Of a stretch of 64,000 nucleotides of DNA, positions 52,095 to 58,556 are shown piece by piece (within the stretch, counting starts at the first letter, position 1; each line of letters begins with the position of its first letter). Source of the stretch: JAAOII01 sp965207705 (GTDB lineage Bacteria; Pseudomonadota; Gammaproteobacteria; CBDBNL01; JAAOII01); contig OZ242292.1 in assembly GCA_965207705.1 (NCBI GenBank), positions 1,116,001 to 1,180,000 on the forward strand. The letters are read 5' to 3'. The notes beneath the pieces are model-generated. The model had not been told where the DNA came from. It was given only the letters and a program-made list of their open reading frames with translations, and made no database searches. The position numbers and the translations under genes are program-made.

Positions 52095-52142
52095 GGGCAA
52101 GGGCAGGGAAGGGCGGCTCGGCTCTTCCCTACCCTGTTGCCC
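52095..52142. repeat. GC-rich inverted repeat between nusB and pdxB
   Basis: GGGCAA (95-100) pairs with TTGCCC (137-142), GGG with CCC, and AGGGAAG with CTTCCCT, leaving a 12-base loop. It lies right after the nusB stop. No T-run follows, so it may slow transcription or shape the mRNA end rather than act as a standard terminator. Confidence 0.5.
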
Positions 52143-52144
52143 TA

Positions 52145-52807
52145 TTAGGCAGGCGTTGCGGGTTCTTTGGTGGGTGTTGCGGGTTCTTCGGCAGACGCTG
52201 TAGGTTCTTCGGTGGACGCTGCAGTTTCTTCGACGGGAGCAGTATTTTCTTCAGCAAGCGTTACGGGTTCTTCGGTAGGCGCTGCAGTTTTTTCAGCAGA
52301 CGCTGTAGGTTCTTCGTCAGACATTGCATATTCGTCAGTTTCTTCGTCAGGCACCGCATTAGCTTTGTTGGTTGGAGTTTGGATGCCGCGCACTTCCATC
52401 ACTGCTTGGTCAAGCATAATATTAGCGAAGGCATGGCTCTCTTGATGCAAAAACTCATGGCACAGCAGTAACGCTTCGTTAATGATAACAGGATAATCCA
52501 GTTCAGGGCAGTATTTCAACTCATATACTCCAATTTGTAGCACTGCATTCATTATTGGGTCTGTATAGATGTCGGGGCTTTTATTAATTTGTGAAATAAT
52601 CTCAGCAATCTCTTCACGGTGTTCCACTACACCGCGGAAAATCTTCAAGAAATATTCCTTATCGGACTTTCTGTATACTGGAGAGAATTTACAGCTCTCT
52701 TCAATTTCTTTCGGCTCATTGCCACTAAGCTGAAACTGGTACAGTGCTTGCAGAGATAGCTGCCGTGCCTTATGCCTCCTATGTGGGTTAACTTTTATCT
52801 TGTTCAT
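52145..52807 (-). CDS. nusB: Transcription antitermination factor NusB with repetitive C-terminal tail
   Basis: 220 residues; NusB is usually 135-165. Residues 1 to ~145 are the normal all-helical fold: HRRHKARQLSLQALYQFQLS, LQIGVYELKYC, PVIINEALLLCHEF and FANIMLDQAV. The remaining ~65 residues are an acidic Glu/Ala/Thr/Pro tail of seven-residue repeats (TEEPTAS, AEEPATP, TKEPATP and similar) coded by a 21-bp repeat. NusB binds boxA RNA with NusE. It starts 3 bp after ribH. The tail is probably disordered; its effect is unknown. Confidence 0.94.
   Translation of the reverse strand: MNKIKVNPHRRHKARQLSLQALYQFQLSGNEPKEIEESCKFSPVYRKSDKEYFLKIFRGVVEHREEIAEIISQINKSPDIYTDPIMNAVLQIGVYELKYCPELDYPVIINEALLLCHEFLHQESHAFANIMLDQAVMEVRGIQTPTNKANAVPDEETDEYAMSDEEPTASAEKTAAPTEEPVTLAEENTAPVEETAASTEEPTASAEEPATPTKEPATPA
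52148..52320 (-). repeat. 21-bp minisatellite coding the NusB tail
   Basis: About seven to eight imperfect units of gcgggttcttcggtaggcg-type on the plus strand. They code Glu-Glu-Pro-rich heptapeptides to the end of nusB. Confidence 0.8.
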
Positions 52808-52810
52808 TGT

Positions 52811-53551
52811 TTATTGTTTATCAGTAATCTTTTTTCTTGCTAAAATCATCTCCCATACTGCTTGGGCTGCTTCGTATCCCTTATTGCTGGCGGCAGTTTT
52901 ATTTTTATGCTTATCTACCTTCTTATCTTGCGCTCGCGGCGAGTCAGCATCAGGTTTTAATATTTCAATATTGGAGCGCAACTGCGCTTCTTCATAAGAA
53001 TTGGCAGTTATCACCCCAAAACCCACAGGAATATTATGTTTTAATCCTACATCCATTATTCCCTGAGTTGCTGCAGAAGCGATGTAATCAAAATGCGGAG
53101 TATCGCCACGGATTATAGCGCCCAGGGCAACTATGCCATCCAGTTGCGTATCTTCACCATTATTGCTATTATTCCCGCTCTTGTCTACCTCTCCCATGAG
53201 CCCCCCTTGCTTGAACCCCTCCTCCTTGAGCCCCCCCTCCTTGAACCCCCCTTGCTCCGCCAACCATTGCACTCCTTGCGGCAGCTCATAAGCGCCGGGG
53301 ACTCGCAGCAAGGTTATTTGTGGCGGCATCTTGGCAAGCAATTGCCTTGCCATCTGTCCTTCCATGTACTGTTGCAATATAAAACTATTTTCAATGTCAT
53401 GAAAATTACTTTCTTTTTGGTAGATGTCATGCACCGCTTGCCTATACCCTTCACGCCAGAAATACTCCGCCCCCATAATTAGAGAGTTGGTTATGTCCTC
53501 ATTGAACTTGCTGGCAACTATGCCAATCTTTAGTTTATTTTCTGTTATCAT
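52811..53551 (-). CDS. ribH: 6,7-dimethyl-8-ribityllumazine synthase with three loop insertions
   Basis: 246 residues against about 155. The core motifs are IGIVASKFNEDITNSL, LLRVPGAYELPQGVQWLA, IVALGAIIRGDTPHFDYIA (catalytic His), IPVGFGVITANSYEEAQLR and NKGYEAAQAVWEM. Extra sequence lies at ~40-78, at ~99-136 (pentapeptide repeats such as KEGGL and KQGGL, then Asn-rich) and at ~195-221 (Lys-rich). RibH makes the lumazine precursor for RibE. The insertions fall between secondary-structure elements and could alter its usual pentamer/60-mer assembly. It overlaps the kinase gene by 4 nt and is followed by nusB. Confidence 0.92.
   Translation of the reverse strand: MITENKLKIGIVASKFNEDITNSLIMGAEYFWREGYRQAVHDIYQKESNFHDIENSFILQQYMEGQMARQLLAKMPPQITLLRVPGAYELPQGVQWLAEQGGFKEGGLKEEGFKQGGLMGEVDKSGNNSNNGEDTQLDGIVALGAIIRGDTPHFDYIASAATQGIMDVGLKHNIPVGFGVITANSYEEAQLRSNIEILKPDADSPRAQDKKVDKHKNKTAASNKGYEAAQAVWEMILARKKITDKQ
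53189..53257 (-). repeat. 15-bp minisatellite in ribH
   Basis: Units of cttgaacccccctcc-type code EQGGF, KEGGL, KEEGF, KQGGL. Confidence 0.8.
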
Positions 53552-54498
53552 ATCTTATGTAGTAATTCTTTAATCTGATTTTCGTTTGCAATAGTTTTTT
53601 CACGAGTTTCCATACTTATTATATTATGCGCTCTTCGTAGCATATCTGGTGGTGGAGTTATTTTTTCCTGTTCGGTTTGCAGAACAAGATTTTCCATCCA
53701 GCCAATGACCCAGTGCATAAGTTCAATGCGAAGGTCATGCAAGGCAGTGGGATTGAACATGTCCTCTTCCTCAGTCCCGAAGGGGAGTAGCTTTTTATAT
53801 TCTACTTTATAGCACTTATATAAGTCAATAACATCTTTGGCATGCAGTGGTTCTGCTTGCGGCTTACACCACAGAATTGAGGGATACAAACTCAGATGGG
53901 ATACATCTGCTATTGGCATACCATACGACTCCCCTTCAATATCTACCACCACAGCTCTGTTATCGGGGGTGATAATGTAATTGCTGGAATTAGCATCACC
54001 AAGGATGGGGCGTTTCCCAGTGCTGTCTCCGCTTGCATGCAGACGCGCCAGCCCGCGCGCCAACATCGGCAAGTCATTCGGAAAAGAGGTGTGACGCCCA
54101 TCAATATATTCCACTAAAAGCCCCCCATGTTTAAGAGAGGAGGAATTAGAGGTGCCATCAATATTAGGGTCATAATCATAAGGGACATTAAGAGAGTCAT
54201 TAGAAGAAACACTAGTAATGCGGATATTATTGTCATCTTCTGGCAGCAACAATGCAATGGGATGGCAGCAATGTCCAGTTGCCGCAAACATTTTCATTCT
54301 TGTGGCAATATGTTGGATATCTTCTCCTGTGGGCATCATCGTCACCCGGTCTCCAGTTAGCGCCCTGAGAACAAATTTTTGGTTGCTCTTTGGTGCAGAT
54401 ACACTATATATAGTGTTATTAACTCCCGCTAATAGAAGAGAGATGTTTATATCCTCACCTAAAAATTGGCTAAGAATTGCCTCAGTGCTCGTAGTCAT
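53548..54498 (-). CDS. APH/choline-kinase-like phosphotransferase
   Basis: 316 residues. It has a small-molecule kinase fold: FVLRALTG (Lys/Arg region), GLLVEYIDGRHTSFP, the catalytic loop ILGDANSSNYII (Asp and Asn kept, but Leu where HGD-type enzymes have His), and VVDIEGESYG as the metal-binding D-x-E. The substrate (aminoglycoside, choline, homoserine or a sugar) cannot be told. It overlaps ribH by 4 nt and follows an unusual 132-bp leader made of 16-bp repeats. No biosynthetic link to riboflavin is evident. Confidence 0.7.
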   Translation of the reverse strand: MTTSTEAILSQFLGEDINISLLLAGVNNTIYSVSAPKSNQKFVLRALTGDRVTMMPTGEDIQHIATRMKMFAATGHCCHPIALLLPEDDNNIRITSVSSNDSLNVPYDYDPNIDGTSNSSSLKHGGLLVEYIDGRHTSFPNDLPMLARGLARLHASGDSTGKRPILGDANSSNYIITPDNRAVVVDIEGESYGMPIADVSHLSLYPSILWCKPQAEPLHAKDVIDLYKCYKVEYKKLLPFGTEEEDMFNPTALHDLRIELMHWVIGWMENLVLQTEQEKITPPPDMLRRAHNIISMETREKTIANENQIKELLHKI

Positions 54499-54514
54499 CT
54501 TGCGCTATGCCTCT

Positions 54515-54629
54515 GTACCCCCATGTTTCCATACCTCCATATCTCCGTGTTTCCATATCTCCGTGCTTCCATATCCCCATGCTTCCATATCTCTATGCCT
54601 TCAATACCTCCATGCTTCCATATCTCCGT
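54515..54629. repeat. 16-bp tandem repeat array in the leader of the kinase gene
   Basis: About six to seven units like catatctccgtgcttc fill the gap between the ccmG stop and the kinase ATG. On the coding strand each unit reads GAAGCACGGAGATATG, offering repeated GGAG plus ATG combinations. One unit is 17 bp. The period is not a multiple of three. Confidence 0.85.
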
Positions 54630-54630
54630 C

Positions 54631-55254
54631 CTACAAATTGGCTTCCTGCCAGAGTAGTAAGAACTTATTCTGCCATACTTTTGGGGTTATCCAGCCGCGA
54701 TGATGGACTAATATATTGCCATCTTTATCCACCAGCAAGGTCTCGGGCAATCCATAAACATCTAACATATCTCCCAATCTGCCATATTTATCCTCAATGC
54801 TAAGTTTAAAAGGGTTACCATTCTCAGCCAGCCAAAGCAAGGCGGCGCTGCGATTATCCTGATAATTGATTCCATAGATAGGGATCCCGCTTTCATTTAG
54901 ACCGACTAACACGGGATGCTCATACAAGCAAGCAGTGCACCAACTTGCCCATAGATTTATCACGGCGGGCAGCTGTAAATCCTCGCTACTGATAGGTAAT
55001 TCACTCAGCAATTGTGTGGCAGTAAAATCAGGCAAGTTAGTTACCCGTTTCTTTTGAGGGGACTGTTGTCCTTGCGGCTCATAAAACAGAATAATAGATA
55101 ACAGCAGTCCACTGATAAAAGCAAATGCCAATCCTCCGCGTGAAGCAAGACGGGAGGCAAGCTTGGAATAATCCTTAGAGTCATGTTTGGAGCCATGTTT
55201 GGAGCCATGCTTAGAGTTACGATTAGAGTCACCTTTGCGATTTTGCATATTCAT
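54631..55254 (-). CDS. ccmG: Thiol:disulfide interchange protein, CcmG/DsbE-like
   Basis: 207 residues from the ATG at 55252-55254, which overlaps the ung TGA (ATGA); a TTG three codons earlier is less likely. The N-terminus is a hydrophilic repeat (SKHG, SKHG, SKHD) before one membrane helix (about 41-57). The thioredoxin part has NLWASWCTAC (Cys 106 and 109), GINYQDNRSAALLWL and GNPF..LGDMLDVYGLPETLLVD, close to CcmG. It keeps apocytochrome c or other periplasmic thiols reduced. No other ccm genes are in the window. Confidence 0.85.
   Translation of the reverse strand: MNMQNRKGDSNRNSKHGSKHGSKHDSKDYSKLASRLASRGGLAFAFISGLLLSIILFYEPQGQQSPQKKRVTNLPDFTATQLLSELPISSEDLQLPAVINLWASWCTACLYEHPVLVGLNESGIPIYGINYQDNRSAALLWLAENGNPFKLSIEDKYGRLGDMLDVYGLPETLLVDKDGNILVHHRGWITPKVWQNKFLLLWQEANL
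55159..55230 (-). repeat. 12-bp minisatellite at the 5' end of ccmG
   Basis: Five to six units like gagccatgtttg code SKHG-type tetrapeptides in the cytoplasmic N-terminus. Confidence 0.8.
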
Positions 55255-55952
55255 TCGCCCCAATTTATGACCTCATTACCGGTTGTCTGTAGAAAGGCAT
55301 TTACCTTGGAGAAAGGTTTGCTGCCAAAGAAACCCTTGTCCGCAGAGAAGGGAGAAGGATGCGGGCTTTCAATAATAAAATGTTTCTCCTGATTAATCAT
55401 ACCTGCTTTGGACTGCGCATAAGCCCCCCATAAAATGAAGGCGCAGTGTGGTCGTTCTTGTGCCACCATATTTATTATCCCATCAGTAAATGTTTCCCAG
55501 CCCCTCTTGGCATGGGATGCGGGCTTTTGCTCCTCCACTGTCAGCACGCTGTTTAGCAAGAGCACCCCTTGGCGTGCCCAATCGCTAAGATCGGTCTTGC
55601 TTCTTTCAATGCCAAGATCGCTTTTTAGTTCGGTAAAGATATTCCTCAATGAAGGAGGCGTCTTATTTCCTTGCGGCACAGAAAAACACAGCCCATGCGC
55701 TTGCCCCTTGCCATGATACGGGTCTTGTCCCAGTATAACCACTTTTATGCTGTTGAAAGGAGTTAGGTTTAAGGCGTTAAAGGTAAGCGATGTTGGCGGA
55801 AAGATGTCTTTCTTAAGAGATTTTTCCTGTTGTAAGAAAGAACGCAGCGACTTCATCTGCTGGTCGGCAAATAATTTCTGCAACTTTTGCCCCCATGCTG
55901 GGTCTAAATTAGGGTTTTGTGGACTTTGTCGGTCTTGTGAAAGCTCGCTCAT
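55251..55952 (-). CDS. ung: Uracil-DNA glycosylase
   Basis: 233 residues. VVILGQDPYHGKGQAHGLCF holds the catalytic Asp and water-activating loop. GVLLLNSVLTVE, ILWGAYAQSK and SPHPSPFSADKGFFGSKPF (catalytic His, DNA intercalation loop) follow. It removes uracil from DNA. It starts the minus-strand block and overlaps ccmG by 4 nt. A TATAAT box 6 nt before the ATG drives it. Confidence 0.96.
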   Translation of the reverse strand: MSELSQDRQSPQNPNLDPAWGQKLQKLFADQQMKSLRSFLQQEKSLKKDIFPPTSLTFNALNLTPFNSIKVVILGQDPYHGKGQAHGLCFSVPQGNKTPPSLRNIFTELKSDLGIERSKTDLSDWARQGVLLLNSVLTVEEQKPASHAKRGWETFTDGIINMVAQERPHCAFILWGAYAQSKAGMINQEKHFIIESPHPSPFSADKGFFGSKPFSKVNAFLQTTGNEVINWGE

Positions 55953-55958
55953 ATATAT

Positions 55959-55964
55959 ATTATA
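55959..55964 (-). promoter_or_regulatory. -10 box TATAAT of ung, leaderless
   Basis: Minus-strand TATAAT, then ATATAT, then ATG (55950-55952): a 6-nt gap. Confidence 0.55.
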
Positions 55965-56073
55965 GAGGATAATGAGAGATTAATCTTAACTTATAAGCGG
56001 CGATTCATATAATCAATGCAAGTATATCATTTTTGTGTTAATATAATAGTTATGAAATTAAGGTTCCCTTCTT

Positions 56074-57120
56074 ATGAAAAACTCAGATAAAAACAAACAA
56101 CTTACTGTGGATAATCAAGTAAACGACTTCACTCTTTATACTTCACCAGATGGAAAAATTAAAGTTGAAGTGCTTTTAAGTGATGACAATATTTGGTTAG
56201 ATCAAGAAAAAATTGCATTACTATTTGGAATTCAAAGAACGTCTATCACTAGGCATTTGATAAATATTTTTGCTGAAGGCGAGTTAGATGAAAATTCAGT
56301 TAGTTCCATTTTGGAACGCACCGCAAATGATGGCAAAAAATACCAAGTTAAATTTTATAACATTGATGCAATAATTGCTGTTGGGTATAGAGTAAATACA
56401 AACAAAGCTACCCAATTTCGTATCTGGGCAACTGCTGTCCTCAAAGAATACATCATTAAGGGCTTTGCTATGAACGATGAGTTTCTAAAAAATGGAAACT
56501 ATTTTAGAAAGGATTATTTTAAGGAATTACTGGAAAGAGTCCGTTCAATAAGGGCTAGTGAAAGAAGGATTTATCAGCAAATCACAGATATTTTTGCAGA
56601 ATGCAGCATTGATTATGATCCAAAATCAGAAATAACTAGAGAGTTTTATGCCACAGTTCAAAACAAATTTCATGTTGCTATTACTGGGAAAACTGCTGCA
56701 GAATTAGTTTACTTCAAGGCAGATAAAGATAAATTATCTATGGGGCTTACCAATTGGAAAAAAGGAACAACAGGAAGAATTCTAAAATCCGATACTACTA
56801 TTGCCAAAAATTATCTCACAGAAGAAGAAATTAAGAAATTAGAAAGAACAGTGTCTGCATACTTTGATTATATTGAAGGTCAGATAGAGCAGCATAGAAC
56901 TTTCAATATGAGTGAATTATCAAAATCAGTTAATGAGTTCATAGAATTTAATAAACTTCCTGTTTCAGATGGTGTGGGGAAAATATCTCACAAACAAGCA
57001 GAAAAAAAAGCGTTTGCTGAATATACAGAATTTAATAAATTACAAAAAATAGAGTCGGACTTTGATCGCTCCGTTAAAAAGCTGATACAGTCCACTAAGA
57101 ATTCAAAAAACATTAAATAG
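56074..57120 (+). CDS. RhuM family protein
   Basis: 348 residues. The protein resembles RhuM (first noted in a Salmonella pathogenicity island): FTLYTSPDGKIKVEVLLSDD, DNIWLDQEKIALLFGIQRT, KFYNIDAIIAVGYRVN, KATQFRIWATAVLKEYIIKG and the C-terminal ISHKQAEKKAFAEY. The molecular role of the family is unresolved; members occur sporadically near mobile or defence genes. It stands alone between divergent housekeeping genes and is more AT- and Lys-rich than its neighbours, which suggests acquisition. A TATAAT box 4 nt before an upstream ATG (56053) would make a 12-codon leader ORF that overlaps this start. Confidence 0.85.
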   Translation: MKNSDKNKQLTVDNQVNDFTLYTSPDGKIKVEVLLSDDNIWLDQEKIALLFGIQRTSITRHLINIFAEGELDENSVSSILERTANDGKKYQVKFYNIDAIIAVGYRVNTNKATQFRIWATAVLKEYIIKGFAMNDEFLKNGNYFRKDYFKELLERVRSIRASERRIYQQITDIFAECSIDYDPKSEITREFYATVQNKFHVAITGKTAAELVYFKADKDKLSMGLTNWKKGTTGRILKSDTTIAKNYLTEEEIKKLERTVSAYFDYIEGQIEQHRTFNMSELSKSVNEFIEFNKLPVSDGVGKISHKQAEKKAFAEYTEFNKLQKIESDFDRSVKKLIQSTKNSKNIK

Positions 57121-57274
57121 GATTCAGTATGTTCCAAAATGGAACATACTGAAATGCAGGGGCATGATAATCTGCTATATATGGCTATTTATATGAAGAT
57201 TCAGTATGTTCATTTTTTGAACATACTGAAATGTAGGTATATGATAATCTGCTATATATGGCTATTTCCTGCTA
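57121..57274 (+). repeat. Two 77-bp tandem repeats with hairpins downstream of the RhuM gene
   Basis: Units start at 57121 (right after the RhuM stop) and 57198. Each begins gattcagtatgttc and contains a perfect hairpin: 57123-57153 (14-bp stem, AAA loop) and 57200-57230 (13-bp stem, five-T loop). The rest of the unit (tgataatctgctatatatgg) is also shared. The stem has kept complementarity while the loops differ. Confidence 0.8.
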
Positions 57275-57305
57275 AATCCCATATAATTAAAAAGCGATTA
57301 TAATT

Positions 57306-57311
57306 TATAAT
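57306..57311 (+). promoter_or_regulatory. -10 box TATAAT of the CDP-alcohol phosphatidyltransferase gene
   Basis: TATAAT ends 8 nt before the ATG at 57320. A second TATAAT lies at 57299-57304. Confidence 0.45.
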
Positions 57312-57319
57312 TACCTATT

Positions 57320-57922
57320 ATGCTTGATGCACCTTTACGAAAATTAGTAACACCACTGCTGAAAATGATTGGCAGCTGGTCTGTTGCGCTACCAGTTAGC
57401 GCCAACCAGTTCACCTGGGGCGGCTTTGCTGTAGGCATGTTGGGTTGTGTTGCCATTGCGTTCGGTTTCTATATTATTGGCTTGGTATTCATCGTTGCTA
57501 ACCGACTGATTGATGTAATAGATGGCTCGGTGGCTCGCCAAAAAGGGATTACCGATTATGGCGGCTACATTGATATAGTGCTGGACTTCTTCTTTTATTC
57601 GGCAGTGCCTTGCGCCTTTGCTTTTGCTAACCCAGATAATGCCCTAGCAGCTTCAGTTCTTATTTTGAGCTTTGTTGGCACTGGCAGCAGTTTCCTTACT
57701 TTTGCAATTATCTGCGCTAAACGCAAAATAGATACAAATGAAAGAGGCAAAAAGAGTTTTTACTACCTGGGCGGATTAATGGAAAGCACTGAGACCACGA
57801 TATTCTTTGTTGCCTTTTGCCTGTTCCCCGCATACTTCTCTGTGTTGGCTTATATATTCGCCGCTATATGCTTGCTGACCTTTGCAATGAGATTATATGC
57901 CGCTTCACAACAATTTTCTTAG
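57320..57922 (+). CDS. CDP-alcohol phosphatidyltransferase family membrane protein
   Basis: 200 residues with about five membrane helices. The family signature D-G-x2-A-R-x8-G-x3-D-x3-D is seen as DGSVARQKGITDYGGYIDIV followed by LD. It resembles the YnjF-type branch rather than PgsA or PssA. It would join a CDP-activated lipid to an alcohol head group; the alcohol is unknown. It is followed by folA with a 12-bp gap. Confidence 0.85.
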   Translation: MLDAPLRKLVTPLLKMIGSWSVALPVSANQFTWGGFAVGMLGCVAIAFGFYIIGLVFIVANRLIDVIDGSVARQKGITDYGGYIDIVLDFFFYSAVPCAFAFANPDNALAASVLILSFVGTGSSFLTFAIICAKRKIDTNERGKKSFYYLGGLMESTETTIFFVAFCLFPAYFSVLAYIFAAICLLTFAMRLYAASQQFS

Positions 57923-57934
57923 TAACTGTCGCGG

Positions 57935-58546
57935 GTGGCGTTGATACTTCATTCTTTCATTACAATTATCGCCGCTTATGCAGTTCATAATAAATGTATA
58001 GGCAGGAATAATCAACTACCATTTCGCCTGCCGCAGGATATGAAACGTTTCAAGGAAATTACTATGGGCAAACCCATAATAATGGGACGCAAGACCTACG
58101 AATCCATTGGCAAGCCCCTACCAGGCAGAAAGAACATCATTATTTCAGGGAGAATTAAAGATGATATACAAGGTTTTAAGGTATGTAACGAATTGGAGCA
58201 AGGATTGAAAGATGCTCGTGAGTTTAAAGCACAGCAATTGATATATGCGGGAAAAATAATAACTAGTAAATTAGGGAGCGATAATCAACTGACAGATAAT
58301 GAAATCTCTGCCGAAGTAATGATAATTGGTGGCGCCGATATTTATGCGCAGACCATAGGTAAAGCCCAACGCATGCATATAACTGAAGTGGATGTCAAAG
58401 TAGAGGGCTGTGATGCATTTTTCCCTGAATATGATATTGATGAATGGAATGTGGTTGAAAAGGAGGAGTATGTTGATAACGGCATTAACTGCGTTTATAA
58501 ACAATTAGAGCATAAGAGCTGGAGTCAATCCCAAACACCCCGATAA
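57935..58546 (+). CDS. folA: Dihydrofolate reductase
   Basis: 203 residues; the usual length is about 160. GTG 57935 is taken as start. ITIIAAYAVHNKCIGRNNQL, PFRLPQDMKRFKEIT, IIMGRKTYESIGKPLPGRKN, VMIIGGADIYAQ and the late EVDVKVEGCDAFFPEY are typical. The residue after PFRLPQD aligns with the catalytic Asp region. An extra ~25 residues (SKLGSDNQLTDNEIS and flanks) lie before MIIGG. It reduces dihydrofolate. The downstream uvrD gene is convergent. Confidence 0.93.
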   Translation: MALILHSFITIIAAYAVHNKCIGRNNQLPFRLPQDMKRFKEITMGKPIIMGRKTYESIGKPLPGRKNIIISGRIKDDIQGFKVCNELEQGLKDAREFKAQQLIYAGKIITSKLGSDNQLTDNEISAEVMIIGGADIYAQTIGKAQRMHITEVDVKVEGCDAFFPEYDIDEWNVVEKEEYVDNGINCVYKQLEHKSWSQSQTPR

Positions 58547-58556
58547 TCCCCCCCTA

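Noticed and set aside
52091..52471. 126- and 92-codon plus-strand ORFs with Gly/Phe/Arg or Ser/Val repeats
   Set aside because: Mirror images of the 21-bp repeats coding the NusB tail.
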